Source: Caulobacteraceae bacterium
GTDB lineage: Bacteria > Pseudomonadota > Alphaproteobacteria > Caulobacterales > Caulobacteraceae
Length of the DNA: 10,944 nt
Reading direction: 5' to 3'
NCBI GenBank assembly: GCA_947452665.1
Contig: CANGEH010000048.1
Coordinates: forward strand, 1 to 10,944
How positions within the stretch are numbered: the first letter of the stretch is position 1; every line of letters begins with the position of its first letter. This document shows, piece by piece, positions 1-7,254 of this stretch. The notes under the pieces are model-generated. The model did no database searches, was not told the origin of the DNA, and worked only from the letters and a program-made list of their open reading frames with translations. Both the position numbers and the translations under genes were made by a program.

Positions 1-131
1 AACATGCGGTCGCCCTGATCGGCATAGCCATTAAAGAAATAGCGGTCATAGAAGTTTCGGTCCGTACCCGAATAGGCAATGGGCTCGGGCGTCTGGTGGA
101 TGGGGTAATCATCGCCACGCGTTAGGGTCAT
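1..131 (-). CDS. Conserved hypothetical protein, N-terminal part only
   Basis: A leftward gene begins with ATG at 131-129 and runs off the left edge, leaving 43 complete codons. A purine-rich AGAGGA lies about 10 bases upstream of the ATG and supports this start. The visible protein has no signal peptide or membrane segment. It contains a DDYPIHQTPEP stretch, then RNFYDRYFFNGY. From memory, this N-terminus resembles a family of uncharacterised proteins found in actinobacteria, sphingomonads and other proteobacteria (lipocalin-like or hydroxyneurosporene-synthase-like beta folds, possibly the DUF7064/7065 group). That assignment is inference from a short fragment, and no function can be given. 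The gene is divergent from the DUF423 gene and may share a regulatory spacer with it. Confidence 0.7.
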   Translation of the reverse strand, partial: MTLTRGDDYPIHQTPEPIAYSGTDRNFYDRYFFNGYADQGDRM

Positions 132-203
132 GACCGCTATTCCTCTTCAAGAGTTTCCTAAACCGAGACCGGCCCTCTGACGGGGTCGTTTCCCTTCTGT
201 GGC

Positions 204-221
204 AAGCACGTTACGGTGCTT
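204..221. repeat. Inverted repeat in divergent spacer, possible operator
   Basis: AAGCAC (204-209) and GTGCTT (216-221) form a perfect 6-base dyad around a 6-base centre. It lies in the 123-base spacer between the leftward partial gene (start 131) and the rightward DUF423 gene (start 255). No gene ends here, so a terminator has nothing to terminate, and no T-run follows on either strand. A binding site for a dimeric regulator is possible. A dyad this short can also arise by chance. No convincing -35/-10 pair was seen on either strand of the spacer. Confidence 0.3.
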
Positions 222-254
222 TGGCCGCAATGCAACGGTGACCATGGGGCAAGT

Positions 255-614
255 ATGTCAGAGCAACACAAATCCATTCTGGTCCTGGCCGCCTTAAGCG
301 GTCTCGTCGCGGTTGCGGCCGGTGCCTTTGGCGCTCATGGCCTAACTGACCCCCAGGCGCGCGACTGGGTCCGAACCGGTGCCAGCTATCAATTGATCCA
401 TGCCGTGGCCAGTTTGGCGGTGCTCAGCCTTGGTCTAAAACGGCCTAATCGAGTGGCGGGTCTGTTTCTCGGCGGCGGCCTGGTGTTTGCGGCCACCCTC
501 TATGCCATGGCCTTGGGCGCGCCCCATTGGCTGGGGGCGATTACCCCAATAGGCGGTTTGGGCCTGCTTGGCGGCTGGGCAAGTTTGGCCTGGCAAGCCT
601 ATAGACGCAACTAG
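255..614 (+). CDS. DUF423 family small integral membrane protein (YgdD-like)
   Basis: This 119-residue inner-membrane protein has the family's usual length and about four hydrophobic segments (roughly residues 8-28, 45-62, 66-88 and 92-115). Family signatures are GAFGAHGL (23-30) near the first helix, YQLIHA (45-50) in the second, and TPIGGLGLLGGW (97-108) in the last. The tail is short and basic (AYRRN). DUF423 proteins have no established biochemical function. I chose the ATG at 255 (MSEQHK) over the in-frame ATG at 216, because the extra 13 residues (MLWPQCNGDHGAS) do not look like the family and would run into the inverted repeat of the spacer. The Shine-Dalgarno upstream of 255 is weak (GGGGCAAG). 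The stop is 33 bases before the epoxide hydrolase start, so the two genes may be cotranscribed. Confidence 0.88.
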   Translation: MSEQHKSILVLAALSGLVAVAAGAFGAHGLTDPQARDWVRTGASYQLIHAVASLAVLSLGLKRPNRVAGLFLGGGLVFAATLYAMALGAPHWLGAITPIGGLGLLGGWASLAWQAYRRN

Positions 615-647
615 ACGACGAGGGATGCGCAAGGTTAAGATCAGCTT

Positions 648-1613
648 ATGACCAAGCCCCTGCCCCATATGCCGCCGGTTCAATACCTTCAGACCAATGG
701 CGTGCGTCTGGCCTATTACGAAGTTGGACCACGCCAAGGCATACCCGTGATCTTCTGCCATGGCTGGCCCGAACTGGCGTTTTCTTGGCGTCATCAACTC
801 AAGGCCATGGGCGAGGCCGGGCGTTGGGCCGTAGCCCCCGATCAGCGCGGCTATGGCCTCAGCGACTCTCCCGCCGCGATCGAAGACTTTGATATGCAGC
901 ACCTGACCGATGACCTGATCGGGCTTCTAGACCATCTGGGCGCGGAAAAAGCCATCTGGTGCGGCCATGACTGGGGCGGCCTGATCGCCTGGCAGATGCC
1001 GCTGCGCCATCCCGACCGCACAGCCGGAGTGATCGGTCTCAATACGCCCTATATTCCGCGCCTGTCGCGTGACCCGGTCGAGCTTTATCGCGAAAAACTG
1101 GGCGAGGACATGTATCTGGTCTTCTTCCAAAAGCCCGATGCCGCCGAGGCGATTTTTGAGGCGGACCTCGACAAGACCTTCCGCTTTACGCTGCGCAAAC
1201 CTGGGCCGCCAAGCCCGCAAGAAGCCAGCCTGCCCAGCTATCTGGCCCTGGCCCATTTCGACCCAAATACCGATGATCGCCAGTTTCTGAGCCCAGAGGA
1301 ATTGGCCGTCTATGTCCAGATGTTTGAGCGCTCGGGCTTTCGCGGCGGCATCAACTGGTATCGCAATTTCACCAAAAACTGGCGCGACAGTGCCGACCTG
1401 CCGGGCCGGATCGACCTGCCAAGCCTGATGATCATGGCCGAGCAGGATGCCGTCTTGCCGCCTTCTATGGCCGACAATATGAGCAAATATTGCTCTGACC
1501 TGGAAAAAAGCCTGGTTCTTGGGTCCGGGCACTGGACCCAGCAAGAAAGACCCGATGAGGTCAATGAAATCTTACTCGACTGGCTGGGTCGGCGGTTTGG
1601 ACCAAGAGCATGA
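648..1613 (+). CDS. Alpha/beta hydrolase, soluble epoxide hydrolase type
   Basis: A 321-residue cytoplasmic alpha/beta hydrolase with no signal peptide. It carries the epoxide hydrolase pattern: HGWPE at 38-42 (oxyanion region), GHDWGG at 106-111 with Asp108 as predicted nucleophile, Asp267 (AEQDAV) as the acid, and His295 (GSGHW) as the base. The lid holds two candidate epoxide-activating tyrosines: Tyr156 in MYLVFFQKP, aligning with the human sEH segment YQLYFQEPG, and Tyr238 in NWYRN. An Asp nucleophile with both tyrosines favours epoxide hydrolase over esterase, and HGWPE argues against haloalkane dehalogenase. The family hydrolyses epoxides to vicinal diols via an alkyl-enzyme ester; the substrate cannot be read from sequence. 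AAGG at 631-634 is a poorly spaced Shine-Dalgarno. The stop overlaps the next gene's start by ATGA (1610-1613). Confidence 0.9.
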   Translation: MTKPLPHMPPVQYLQTNGVRLAYYEVGPRQGIPVIFCHGWPELAFSWRHQLKAMGEAGRWAVAPDQRGYGLSDSPAAIEDFDMQHLTDDLIGLLDHLGAEKAIWCGHDWGGLIAWQMPLRHPDRTAGVIGLNTPYIPRLSRDPVELYREKLGEDMYLVFFQKPDAAEAIFEADLDKTFRFTLRKPGPPSPQEASLPSYLALAHFDPNTDDRQFLSPEELAVYVQMFERSGFRGGINWYRNFTKNWRDSADLPGRIDLPSLMIMAEQDAVLPPSMADNMSKYCSDLEKSLVLGSGHWTQQERPDEVNEILLDWLGRRFGPRA

Positions 1614-2587
1614 CCCCCGCCTTCTCGCCTGAAACACCTCGCCGCGGCCTCTATATCGAGACCCAACCCTTCAAGACCGGGTATTTGCCGGAAAAGGATG
1701 GGCATGCGGTCTATTTCGAGGAATGCGGCAGGCCCCATGGCAAGCCCTGTCTGATCTTGCACGGCGGCCCGGGCGGCGCGATCAATCCGACCATGCGGCG
1801 CTATTTTGATCCCTCACGCTGGCACATGGTCTTGTTCGATCAAAGGGGGTGCGGTCGCTCAACGCCGACCGCTAGCCTAGAGCATAATACGACCTGGACC
1901 CTGATTGAGGATATAGAGCGGCTAAGGATCGCTTCTGGCTTCGAAAAATGGACCGTGTTTGGCGGGTCCTGGGGCTCTACCCTGGCCCTAGCCTATGCCA
2001 TTGCCCATCCCGACCGGGTCGAGGGCCTGATCCTGCGCGGCATCTTTACCGGCAGCAAGCGCGAGTTGAACTGGTTCTATCAGGATGGGGCAAACATGCT
2101 GTTTCCAGATGTCTGGGCACGCTATGTCGCCAATATACCGCCTGAAGAACGCGGCAATCTTATGCAGGCTTTTCATAAGCGCCTGACTGGCCCGGACAAG
2201 GCCGTCCAGGCCCAGGCGGCAGCGGACTGGAGCCAGTGGGAAGGCGACACCCTGTCCATCCGCGGCCCGGTTGACCGACCTGAAAAGTTTAATGATTCCG
2301 CCTTTGCCGTCGCCTTTGCTCGGATCGAATGTCACTATTTCGTCAATGGCTGCTTTTTTGAGCACGATCAGTGGATTCAGGACAATATTGCCAATATCCG
2401 CCACATACCCGCCTGGATTGTTCAGGGCCGCTATGATGTTGTGACACCGCTGGAAACGGCCTGGGGCATTAAGACCCAATGGCCGGAGGCCCATTTTGAC
2501 CTGATCTGGGATGCTGGCCACGCCTCAACCGAACCGGGCACGATCGATGCCTTGGTAAGGGCCACCGATGCCGCCTTCTTGCTCTAG
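1610..2587 (+). CDS. pip: Proline iminopeptidase (peptidase family S33)
   Basis: This 325-residue protein matches the usual length of bacterial prolyl aminopeptidases, which release N-terminal proline from peptides in the cytoplasm. Visible motifs are HGGPGG at 51-56 (oxyanion loop), DQRGCGRS at 77-84, nucleophile elbow GGSWGS at 118-123 with Ser120, acid Asp276 (GRYDVVTP), and His304 in AGHASTEPG. The segment LRGIFTGSKRELNWFYQDG (142-160) at the start of the cap is characteristic of the Pip group. The ATG at 1610 overlaps the epoxide hydrolase stop, and there is no properly spaced Shine-Dalgarno (AAGAG at 1604-1608 is one base from the ATG), so translation is probably coupled to the upstream gene. 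The TAG stop (2585-2587) overlaps the rodA stop coming the other way. Proline specificity is inferred from family resemblance only. Confidence 0.92.
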   Translation: MTPAFSPETPRRGLYIETQPFKTGYLPEKDGHAVYFEECGRPHGKPCLILHGGPGGAINPTMRRYFDPSRWHMVLFDQRGCGRSTPTASLEHNTTWTLIEDIERLRIASGFEKWTVFGGSWGSTLALAYAIAHPDRVEGLILRGIFTGSKRELNWFYQDGANMLFPDVWARYVANIPPEERGNLMQAFHKRLTGPDKAVQAQAAADWSQWEGDTLSIRGPVDRPEKFNDSAFAVAFARIECHYFVNGCFFEHDQWIQDNIANIRHIPAWIVQGRYDVVTPLETAWGIKTQWPEAHFDLIWDAGHASTEPGTIDALVRATDAAFLL

Positions 2588-3738
2588 ACGAGCGTGCCGC
2601 GACCGCTGGTGATTTCCGAATAGCGGTGAACCCTGACCGCCTGCACGAGGCCAAACCCGATCATGACGGTCAGCATGACAGTGCCACCAAAGGACAGCAT
2701 GGGCATGGGCACGCCCACCACCGGCGCCAGCCCCATGACCATGGCGCCATTGATCAGGACATAGAGCGCAAAGGTCGCGGTCACACCCGCCGCGCCAAGG
2801 CGGCCAAAATGGCTGTGCGATATGCTGGCTATGCGCAGGGCAATGGTGATGGTGGCGAGATACAGCGCCAAGACCGATACACAGCCAACAAAGCCAAACT
2901 CCTCGGCCAGGGTCGCAAAAATAAAGTCAGTGTGTTTTTCCGGCAAGAAGTCCAGTTGGCTTTGCGACCCAAGCCCAAATCCCTTGCCCAGTAGGCCGCC
3001 CGAGCCAAGAGCAATCTTGGACTGCATGATGTGATAGCCCGAACCCGAGGGATCGGCCTCTGGATTCAAAAAGGTCAGGATTCGGTTGCGCTGATAGTCG
3101 TGCAGCACAAACATTACCACCGGCGGAATGGCGGCGAGGGCCGACAGGGCCAAGGCGCCAACCACACGCAGGCTAAGACCGGCCAGCATCATGACCGACA
3201 GGCCCGTGGCCGCGAGCAGGACCGCTGTGCCCAGATCCGGCTGGTGCGCAACCAGCAAGGTCGGCACCCCGATCAAGGCCACCGGCACAAAAAGCCGCCA
3301 GGAAAACCGCGCCTCATCCGCAGGCAGGCCGTGATAAAACCGCGCCAAGGCCAGAACCAGACCGATCTTCATAATCTCCGAGGGCTGCAACCGCACAAAG
3401 CCAAGATTGAGCCAGCGCTGAGCGCCGAGCGAGACATCCCCCATAACCTCTACGGCGAGCAGTAGAATTAGGCCGATAGCATAGACGGGATAGGCACTGA
3501 CAAACCAGACCCTCAAATCCACCATGGCCAGCACCACCATCAGGGCAAAGCACAGGCCAAACCGCACCAGGTGATTAGCGGCCCAAGGCTGCCAAGACAG
3601 ACCTGCTATGGAATAGAGCATGATCGAGCCCATGCCCGCGATCAGGCAAACCAATAGGGCCAAGGTCCAGTCAATTTCCGAAAACTTGACAACAAGGCGA
3701 TTGCGCTCGCCTGGACGGGTTAGGCCTCCGGCGGTCAT
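2584..3738 (-). CDS. rodA: RodA, SEDS-family peptidoglycan glycosyltransferase
   Basis: RodA polymerises lipid II into glycan strands for sidewall growth, working in the inner membrane with its transpeptidase partner PBP2. The 384 residues form a SEDS polytopic protein with about ten hydrophobic segments. Conserved stretches are GAQRWLNLG (105-113), QPSE (118-121), HQPDLGTA (165-172), the periplasmic-loop LPEKHTDFIFATLAEEFG (265-282), and LPMLSF-like VPMPMLSFGGT (343-353). Asp271 in HTDF is the candidate essential aspartate by analogy with characterised RodA proteins. The start ATG (3738-3736) overlaps the mrdA stop by ATGA. AAGGGG at 3754-3749 gives a plausible Shine-Dalgarno with a 10-base gap. 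It is the last gene of the operon. Its TAG stop (2586-2584) shares a CTAG with the convergent pip stop, leaving no room for a dedicated terminator. Confidence 0.96.
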   Translation of the reverse strand: MTAGGLTRPGERNRLVVKFSEIDWTLALLVCLIAGMGSIMLYSIAGLSWQPWAANHLVRFGLCFALMVVLAMVDLRVWFVSAYPVYAIGLILLLAVEVMGDVSLGAQRWLNLGFVRLQPSEIMKIGLVLALARFYHGLPADEARFSWRLFVPVALIGVPTLLVAHQPDLGTAVLLAATGLSVMMLAGLSLRVVGALALSALAAIPPVVMFVLHDYQRNRILTFLNPEADPSGSGYHIMQSKIALGSGGLLGKGFGLGSQSQLDFLPEKHTDFIFATLAEEFGFVGCVSVLALYLATITIALRIASISHSHFGRLGAAGVTATFALYVLINGAMVMGLAPVVGVPMPMLSFGGTVMLTVMIGFGLVQAVRVHRYSEITSGRGTLV

Positions 3739-5741
3739 GGGCGAACAACCCCTTGCAAGGACAGCGGCGGTGGAATGACGTCACTAGGTGGGGACGGGGC
3801 CTCGCCCTCTTGTTCCGCGCCCGGCGCAATTGGCTCAACCACAGGCAAGGGCATGGGCGAGGTGATCCGTGCCCGAACATCGGCGTCTTTCAAAAGGGCA
3901 ACCCGCATGATTTCACGGCCCTTGGGGGCGGCCACGGCTGCGCCACCGCCGCCATGTTGGACAATTACCGACATGGCATATTTGGGGTCGTCATAGGGCG
4001 CAAAAGCAATGAACAGGGCGTGGTCCCTCAGCCGCCAGGGCAGGGAATCATTGCTGCGCACGCCGCCAGCCCGCTCGGCGGCACTGATCACCCGCACCTG
4101 GGCGGTGCCGGTCTTGCCCGCCATCAGGACCGGCCCAAGGCCAAGCTGGCTGGCGCGGTAGGCAGTGCCAGTGACGTCATTGGCCACAGCCGCCATGCCC
4201 GCCCGCACCAGGTCCAAATGCCGGGTCTGGAATGGCAGGTTCGGGGCTGCATCACCCCTAGGCGTCTCGACCCCACCGATTGACTTGATCAGTCTTGGAT
4301 TAAGCGCCTTTTTACCATTCGCCAGCCGTGCCGCCATCACCGCCAATTGCAAGGCATTGGCCGACAAGGCGCCCTGACCAATACCAAAGCTCAAGGACTC
4401 GCCAGGATACCAAGGCTGATTATAGCGCTCACGCTTCCAGCGGGTGGAGGGCACAAGGCCAGGCTTTTGACCTGAAATGCCAATATCAAAGGTCTGGCCC
4501 AGACCAAAGGCCTTGGCGACCTCGGCAATCCGGTCCGGCCCAATCTTGACCGCGGTCTGGTAGAAATAGATGTCGCAGGAATTCTTGATCGCATCGTGCA
4601 TATTCTGCGAACCATGCCCGCCGCGCTTCCAGCAGTGGAAGAAGCGGTTCCCAAACCACATCTGGCCGGTGCAATTGATCCGCTCTTCGGGATCAATCAT
4701 GCCCGATTCCAAAGCCGCCAGAGCGGTCATGGGTTTGAAGGTGGAGCCCGGCGGATAGGTTCCTGACAAGGCCTTGTCGAGCAGGGGCCTGCGCTCATAA
4801 TCGGCCAGGGCGCGATATTCAGGCCCCGTCAGGCCCTTAACAAAGCGATTGGCATCAAAGCTAGGCGTCGAAGCCATGCAGATCAGATCGCCTGTGCGGA
4901 TATCCATGACCACACAGGCCCCGCTCTCGGCACCCAAGACCTCCAAGGCCCGGTTCTGGACATCGGCATCAAGGGACAAGACCACGGTCTTGCCCGGCAC
5001 GGCCTGAACATCGCCGGCTGGGTCCTTGCGGATGACGCGGCCTTGGGCATCGACCTCGGTCTTGGACGCCCCGGCCTTACCGCGCAAGGCAAGGTCCAGC
5101 GCCTTTTCAACGCCCTGCTTGCCAATGCGAAAGCCGGGATGGTGCAGGACCGGGTCCGGTGACTTGCCCGCCGCCAACAGGTCGCGGTCTGAGACCTTGG
5201 CGACATAGCCGATCACATGCGCAAATGCGCCGCCATACGGATAGACCCGCGCCTCGGCCATATCGGCGGTAATGCCCGGCAGTTCGGGCGCCCGCACATT
5301 AATCCTGGAAAACTCCTCCCAGGTCAGGTCCTCGGCCACCTCGATCGGTACAAGCCTTGGCGTATGGGCCAGTTCCTTAACCAGCTGTTGTCGCCGCTCG
5401 GGCGTAATTGGGATCAGTTGGCTCAAGGACTCCAAGGTGGCCCCGACATCACTGACCTCGTCCCGCATCATCAGGACGCGGAAATTGGGACGATTGGCGG
5501 CCAGGACCACCCCAAACCGGTCCAGGATCAGCCCCCTTGGCGGCGGCGAGATACGAAAATTGAACTGGTTGGCTGTAGACATGACCTTGTAGCGGTCAAA
5601 TTCCAGCAATTGTAGCTGGGCCAAGCGGCCGCCCAGCGCCAAGATGCCGCCGCCCGCCAAACCACCCATCAGGAAGACGCGGCGATTAAAGACGCCTTGG
5701 CGTTCATTGACTTCGGAAAAAAAGAAGCTTGGCTCGCTCAT
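3735..5741 (-). CDS. mrdA: Penicillin-binding protein 2 (class B, elongasome transpeptidase)
   Basis: PBP2 crosslinks peptidoglycan during elongation and pairs with RodA. The 668-residue protein has a short cytoplasmic N-terminus, one membrane anchor (about 22-46), a dimerisation/pedestal region beginning at the PPPRGLILDR motif (66-75), and a transpeptidase domain from about 245 to 620. Active-site motifs are STFK at 333-336 (Ser333 nucleophile), SCD at 388-390 in the SxN position, and KTGT at 543-546. The tail after about 628 is rich in Pro, Ala and Glu and is probably flexible. I chose ATG 5741 because it overlaps the mreD stop by ATGA and is followed by a normal anchor. The frame stays open for 150 more codons upstream, but that stretch lies over mreD and does not resemble a PBP. 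No Shine-Dalgarno is visible (bases before the ATG read TTCGGTTTCG), which fits coupled reinitiation. Confidence 0.95.
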   Translation of the reverse strand: MSEPSFFFSEVNERQGVFNRRVFLMGGLAGGGILALGGRLAQLQLLEFDRYKVMSTANQFNFRISPPPRGLILDRFGVVLAANRPNFRVLMMRDEVSDVGATLESLSQLIPITPERRQQLVKELAHTPRLVPIEVAEDLTWEEFSRINVRAPELPGITADMAEARVYPYGGAFAHVIGYVAKVSDRDLLAAGKSPDPVLHHPGFRIGKQGVEKALDLALRGKAGASKTEVDAQGRVIRKDPAGDVQAVPGKTVVLSLDADVQNRALEVLGAESGACVVMDIRTGDLICMASTPSFDANRFVKGLTGPEYRALADYERRPLLDKALSGTYPPGSTFKPMTALAALESGMIDPEERINCTGQMWFGNRFFHCWKRGGHGSQNMHDAIKNSCDIYFYQTAVKIGPDRIAEVAKAFGLGQTFDIGISGQKPGLVPSTRWKRERYNQPWYPGESLSFGIGQGALSANALQLAVMAARLANGKKALNPRLIKSIGGVETPRGDAAPNLPFQTRHLDLVRAGMAAVANDVTGTAYRASQLGLGPVLMAGKTGTAQVRVISAAERAGGVRSNDSLPWRLRDHALFIAFAPYDDPKYAMSVIVQHGGGGAAVAAPKGREIMRVALLKDADVRARITSPMPLPVVEPIAPGAEQEGEAPSPPSDVIPPPLSLQGVVRP

Positions 5742-6253
5742 CGAAACCGAACATCCGTGTCTTCGAACCGTTCGATCAGGTGATGCGCAATCGGATAAAG
5801 CGCGGTTGTCACCAACCACTGCCAACCGGCCCCGACCAGATTGGGGGCCACATGGGTCGAGATGGCCGTCACAAGATAGGCGACAAGCTCGACCAAGCCG
5901 CACATCAAGCCAAACCAGATCCAATTGGCTTCGCGGCCCTGGCCGCTCGCTATGCCGCGCGTGGCGAGAACAGCCAAATAGCCGACCAGGATGGACAAGG
6001 GCCAGACCCCCGCCGCATTGCCCCATAAAAGGTCTAGGCAGAGCCCAAGGCCAAACAGAATAATCGGCGGCAAGATGGATGGCCGCACCACGGCCCAGAC
6101 AAAGCCGGGCACCAGAACAAACACCGGCTCTGGCCAGGAAAACCCAAACAGCCGATAGGGCAGGGCCAGGGTAAGGCTCGCAAGCAGGCAAGCCAGACCC
6201 GGCAAGATCAACCAGTTCCAGGCATCCAGAGGCCTTGCCGCCTGAAAGCTCAT
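5738..6253 (-). CDS. mreD: MreD, rod-shape membrane protein
   Basis: MreD is an inner-membrane component of the elongation complex with MreC, RodA and PBP2. Its biochemical role remains poorly defined. The 171 residues match the family's length and contain about five to six hydrophobic segments (roughly 13-30, 43-57, 60-77, 84-98, 110-132 and 143-160). The stretch GLCLDLLWGNAAGVWPLS (69-86) is the MreD signature (GLxxDxxxGxxxGxxxL type). The start ATG (6253-6251) overlaps the mreC stop by ATGA, and the stop overlaps the mrdA start in the same way. No Shine-Dalgarno is visible before the ATG (TACAGCCCCA), so it is probably translated by reinitiation from mreC. Confidence 0.92.
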   Translation of the reverse strand: MSFQAARPLDAWNWLILPGLACLLASLTLALPYRLFGFSWPEPVFVLVPGFVWAVVRPSILPPIILFGLGLCLDLLWGNAAGVWPLSILVGYLAVLATRGIASGQGREANWIWFGLMCGLVELVAYLVTAISTHVAPNLVGAGWQWLVTTALYPIAHHLIERFEDTDVRFR

Positions 6254-7227
6254 TGGGGCTGTACCGGCCGGGCTGCGGCGCCTGGTTTTGGCACGATTGG
6301 CGCCGCCACGGGCGCAGCGACCGCAGGGTTTAGGTCCGTCAGGGGCGGCATCCTGGCCTGGGCGAGGGCCGCCTGATGGGCCAGATCGGCAAAACCCTTG
6401 AACTGAAGAATGCGGACAAAATCAATTCCGCCCTCATCGGCGGCCAATCGAATGCGCCAACGCCCATCCAGCCCCTTGACGGCGGTACCCACCGGCAGGC
6501 CCCGCGGGATCACGCCGCCATCGCCCGAGGTCAGGACCCGGTCGCCATTTTGGACGGCTCCGGCACCGCGAAGATAGTCCAGGGTCGGATTTCGGCCGCC
6601 ATCCCCCGTCAAGATCGCCCGCGCATTGGTTCGATCGATCAAGACTGGTGTGCGGCTGGTCGCATCGGTCAGCAAAAGAATACGGCTAATGCCATCGCCG
6701 ACCCCGACCACACGGCCAACCAGGCCGGTCTCGCTCATGACGGGATTGCCGATCACAACGCCCTTTTCCTTGCCGGCATTGGCCAGGCGCGTATTGGCAA
6801 ACGGCCCGCGCGAATCCAGAACCACGCGGGCTGTCACCATGGGGATGGGCGGATCGATCTTGAGGCCCAACAGGTCGCGATAACGCGAATTAATGTCTTC
6901 GAGCGCGATCGCGGCATTGCGCCATTGTTTCAGCTCAGCGACCTCGGCCTTTAACCGCTGATTTTCCTGTACGGCAAAAAGGTATTTACCGACCGCGCTA
7001 TTGCCCGCTGCCAGCCATTGGCCGGGGGTCGATAATACGCCCAAGGTTGGGCCCATGACGCGGTCCGCAACAACTCGCCCAGCGCCATAGACCTGATCTT
7101 GGATCGGTTCGCGCCGCGTGCTGATCAAGAGTGCGATCGCCGCGACCACGGCGACCACGGCCGCCAGCGCCGCCGCTAGGGTCAGCGGGACCTTTAGGTC
7201 CTGTAATGGCCCCTCCCGCAAGGACAT
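6250..7227 (-). CDS. mreC: MreC, rod-shape-determining periplasmic scaffold
   Basis: MreC is a bitopic inner-membrane protein whose periplasmic part assembles and activates the RodA-PBP2 synthase. The 325 residues show a short N-terminus, a membrane helix at about 13-36, a helical coiled-coil stretch at about 84-120 (ENQRLKAEVAELKQWRNA), and the paired beta domains at about 128-278. The latter contain conserved GLVGRVVGVG (168-177), LLLTDATSRTPV (184-195) and LPVGTAV (244-250). The last 45 residues or so are low-complexity Ala/Pro (VAAPVAAPIVPKP), beyond the folded core. A strong GGGGGAGA (7241-7234) sits 6 bases before the ATG. The 27-base gap from mreB is the only non-overlapping junction in the operon. 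The stop overlaps the mreD start. Confidence 0.95.
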   Translation of the reverse strand: MSLREGPLQDLKVPLTLAAALAAVVAVVAAIALLISTRREPIQDQVYGAGRVVADRVMGPTLGVLSTPGQWLAAGNSAVGKYLFAVQENQRLKAEVAELKQWRNAAIALEDINSRYRDLLGLKIDPPIPMVTARVVLDSRGPFANTRLANAGKEKGVVIGNPVMSETGLVGRVVGVGDGISRILLLTDATSRTPVLIDRTNARAILTGDGGRNPTLDYLRGAGAVQNGDRVLTSGDGGVIPRGLPVGTAVKGLDGRWRIRLAADEGGIDFVRILQFKGFADLAHQAALAQARMPPLTDLNPAVAAPVAAPIVPKPGAAARPVQPQ

Positions 7228-7254
7228 GCGCCGTCTCCCCCGCCTGACCTAGGA

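Noticed and set aside
143..153. CTCTTcAAGAG palindrome near the leftward gene start
   Set aside because: It overlaps the Shine-Dalgarno region and has a single-base centre. It is short enough to be chance.
927..1544. 205-codon minus-strand frame opposite the epoxide hydrolase
   Set aside because: The plus-strand frame carries all catalytic motifs. The minus-strand product has no family features.
2581..2593. GCTC/GAGC stem across the pip-rodA stop codons as a bidirectional terminator
   Set aside because: Only 4 base pairs with no T-runs on either side.
4572..4580. PBP2 has SCD where the classical SxN motif would be
   Set aside because: SxD at this position is, as I recall, normal for the PBP2 subgroup, and Ser333 and the KTG are intact, so this is not a sign of inactivity.
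6376..6954. 192-codon plus-strand frame opposite mreC
   Set aside because: It is antisense to a clear MreC, with composition typical of a shadow frame and no motif or credible start.
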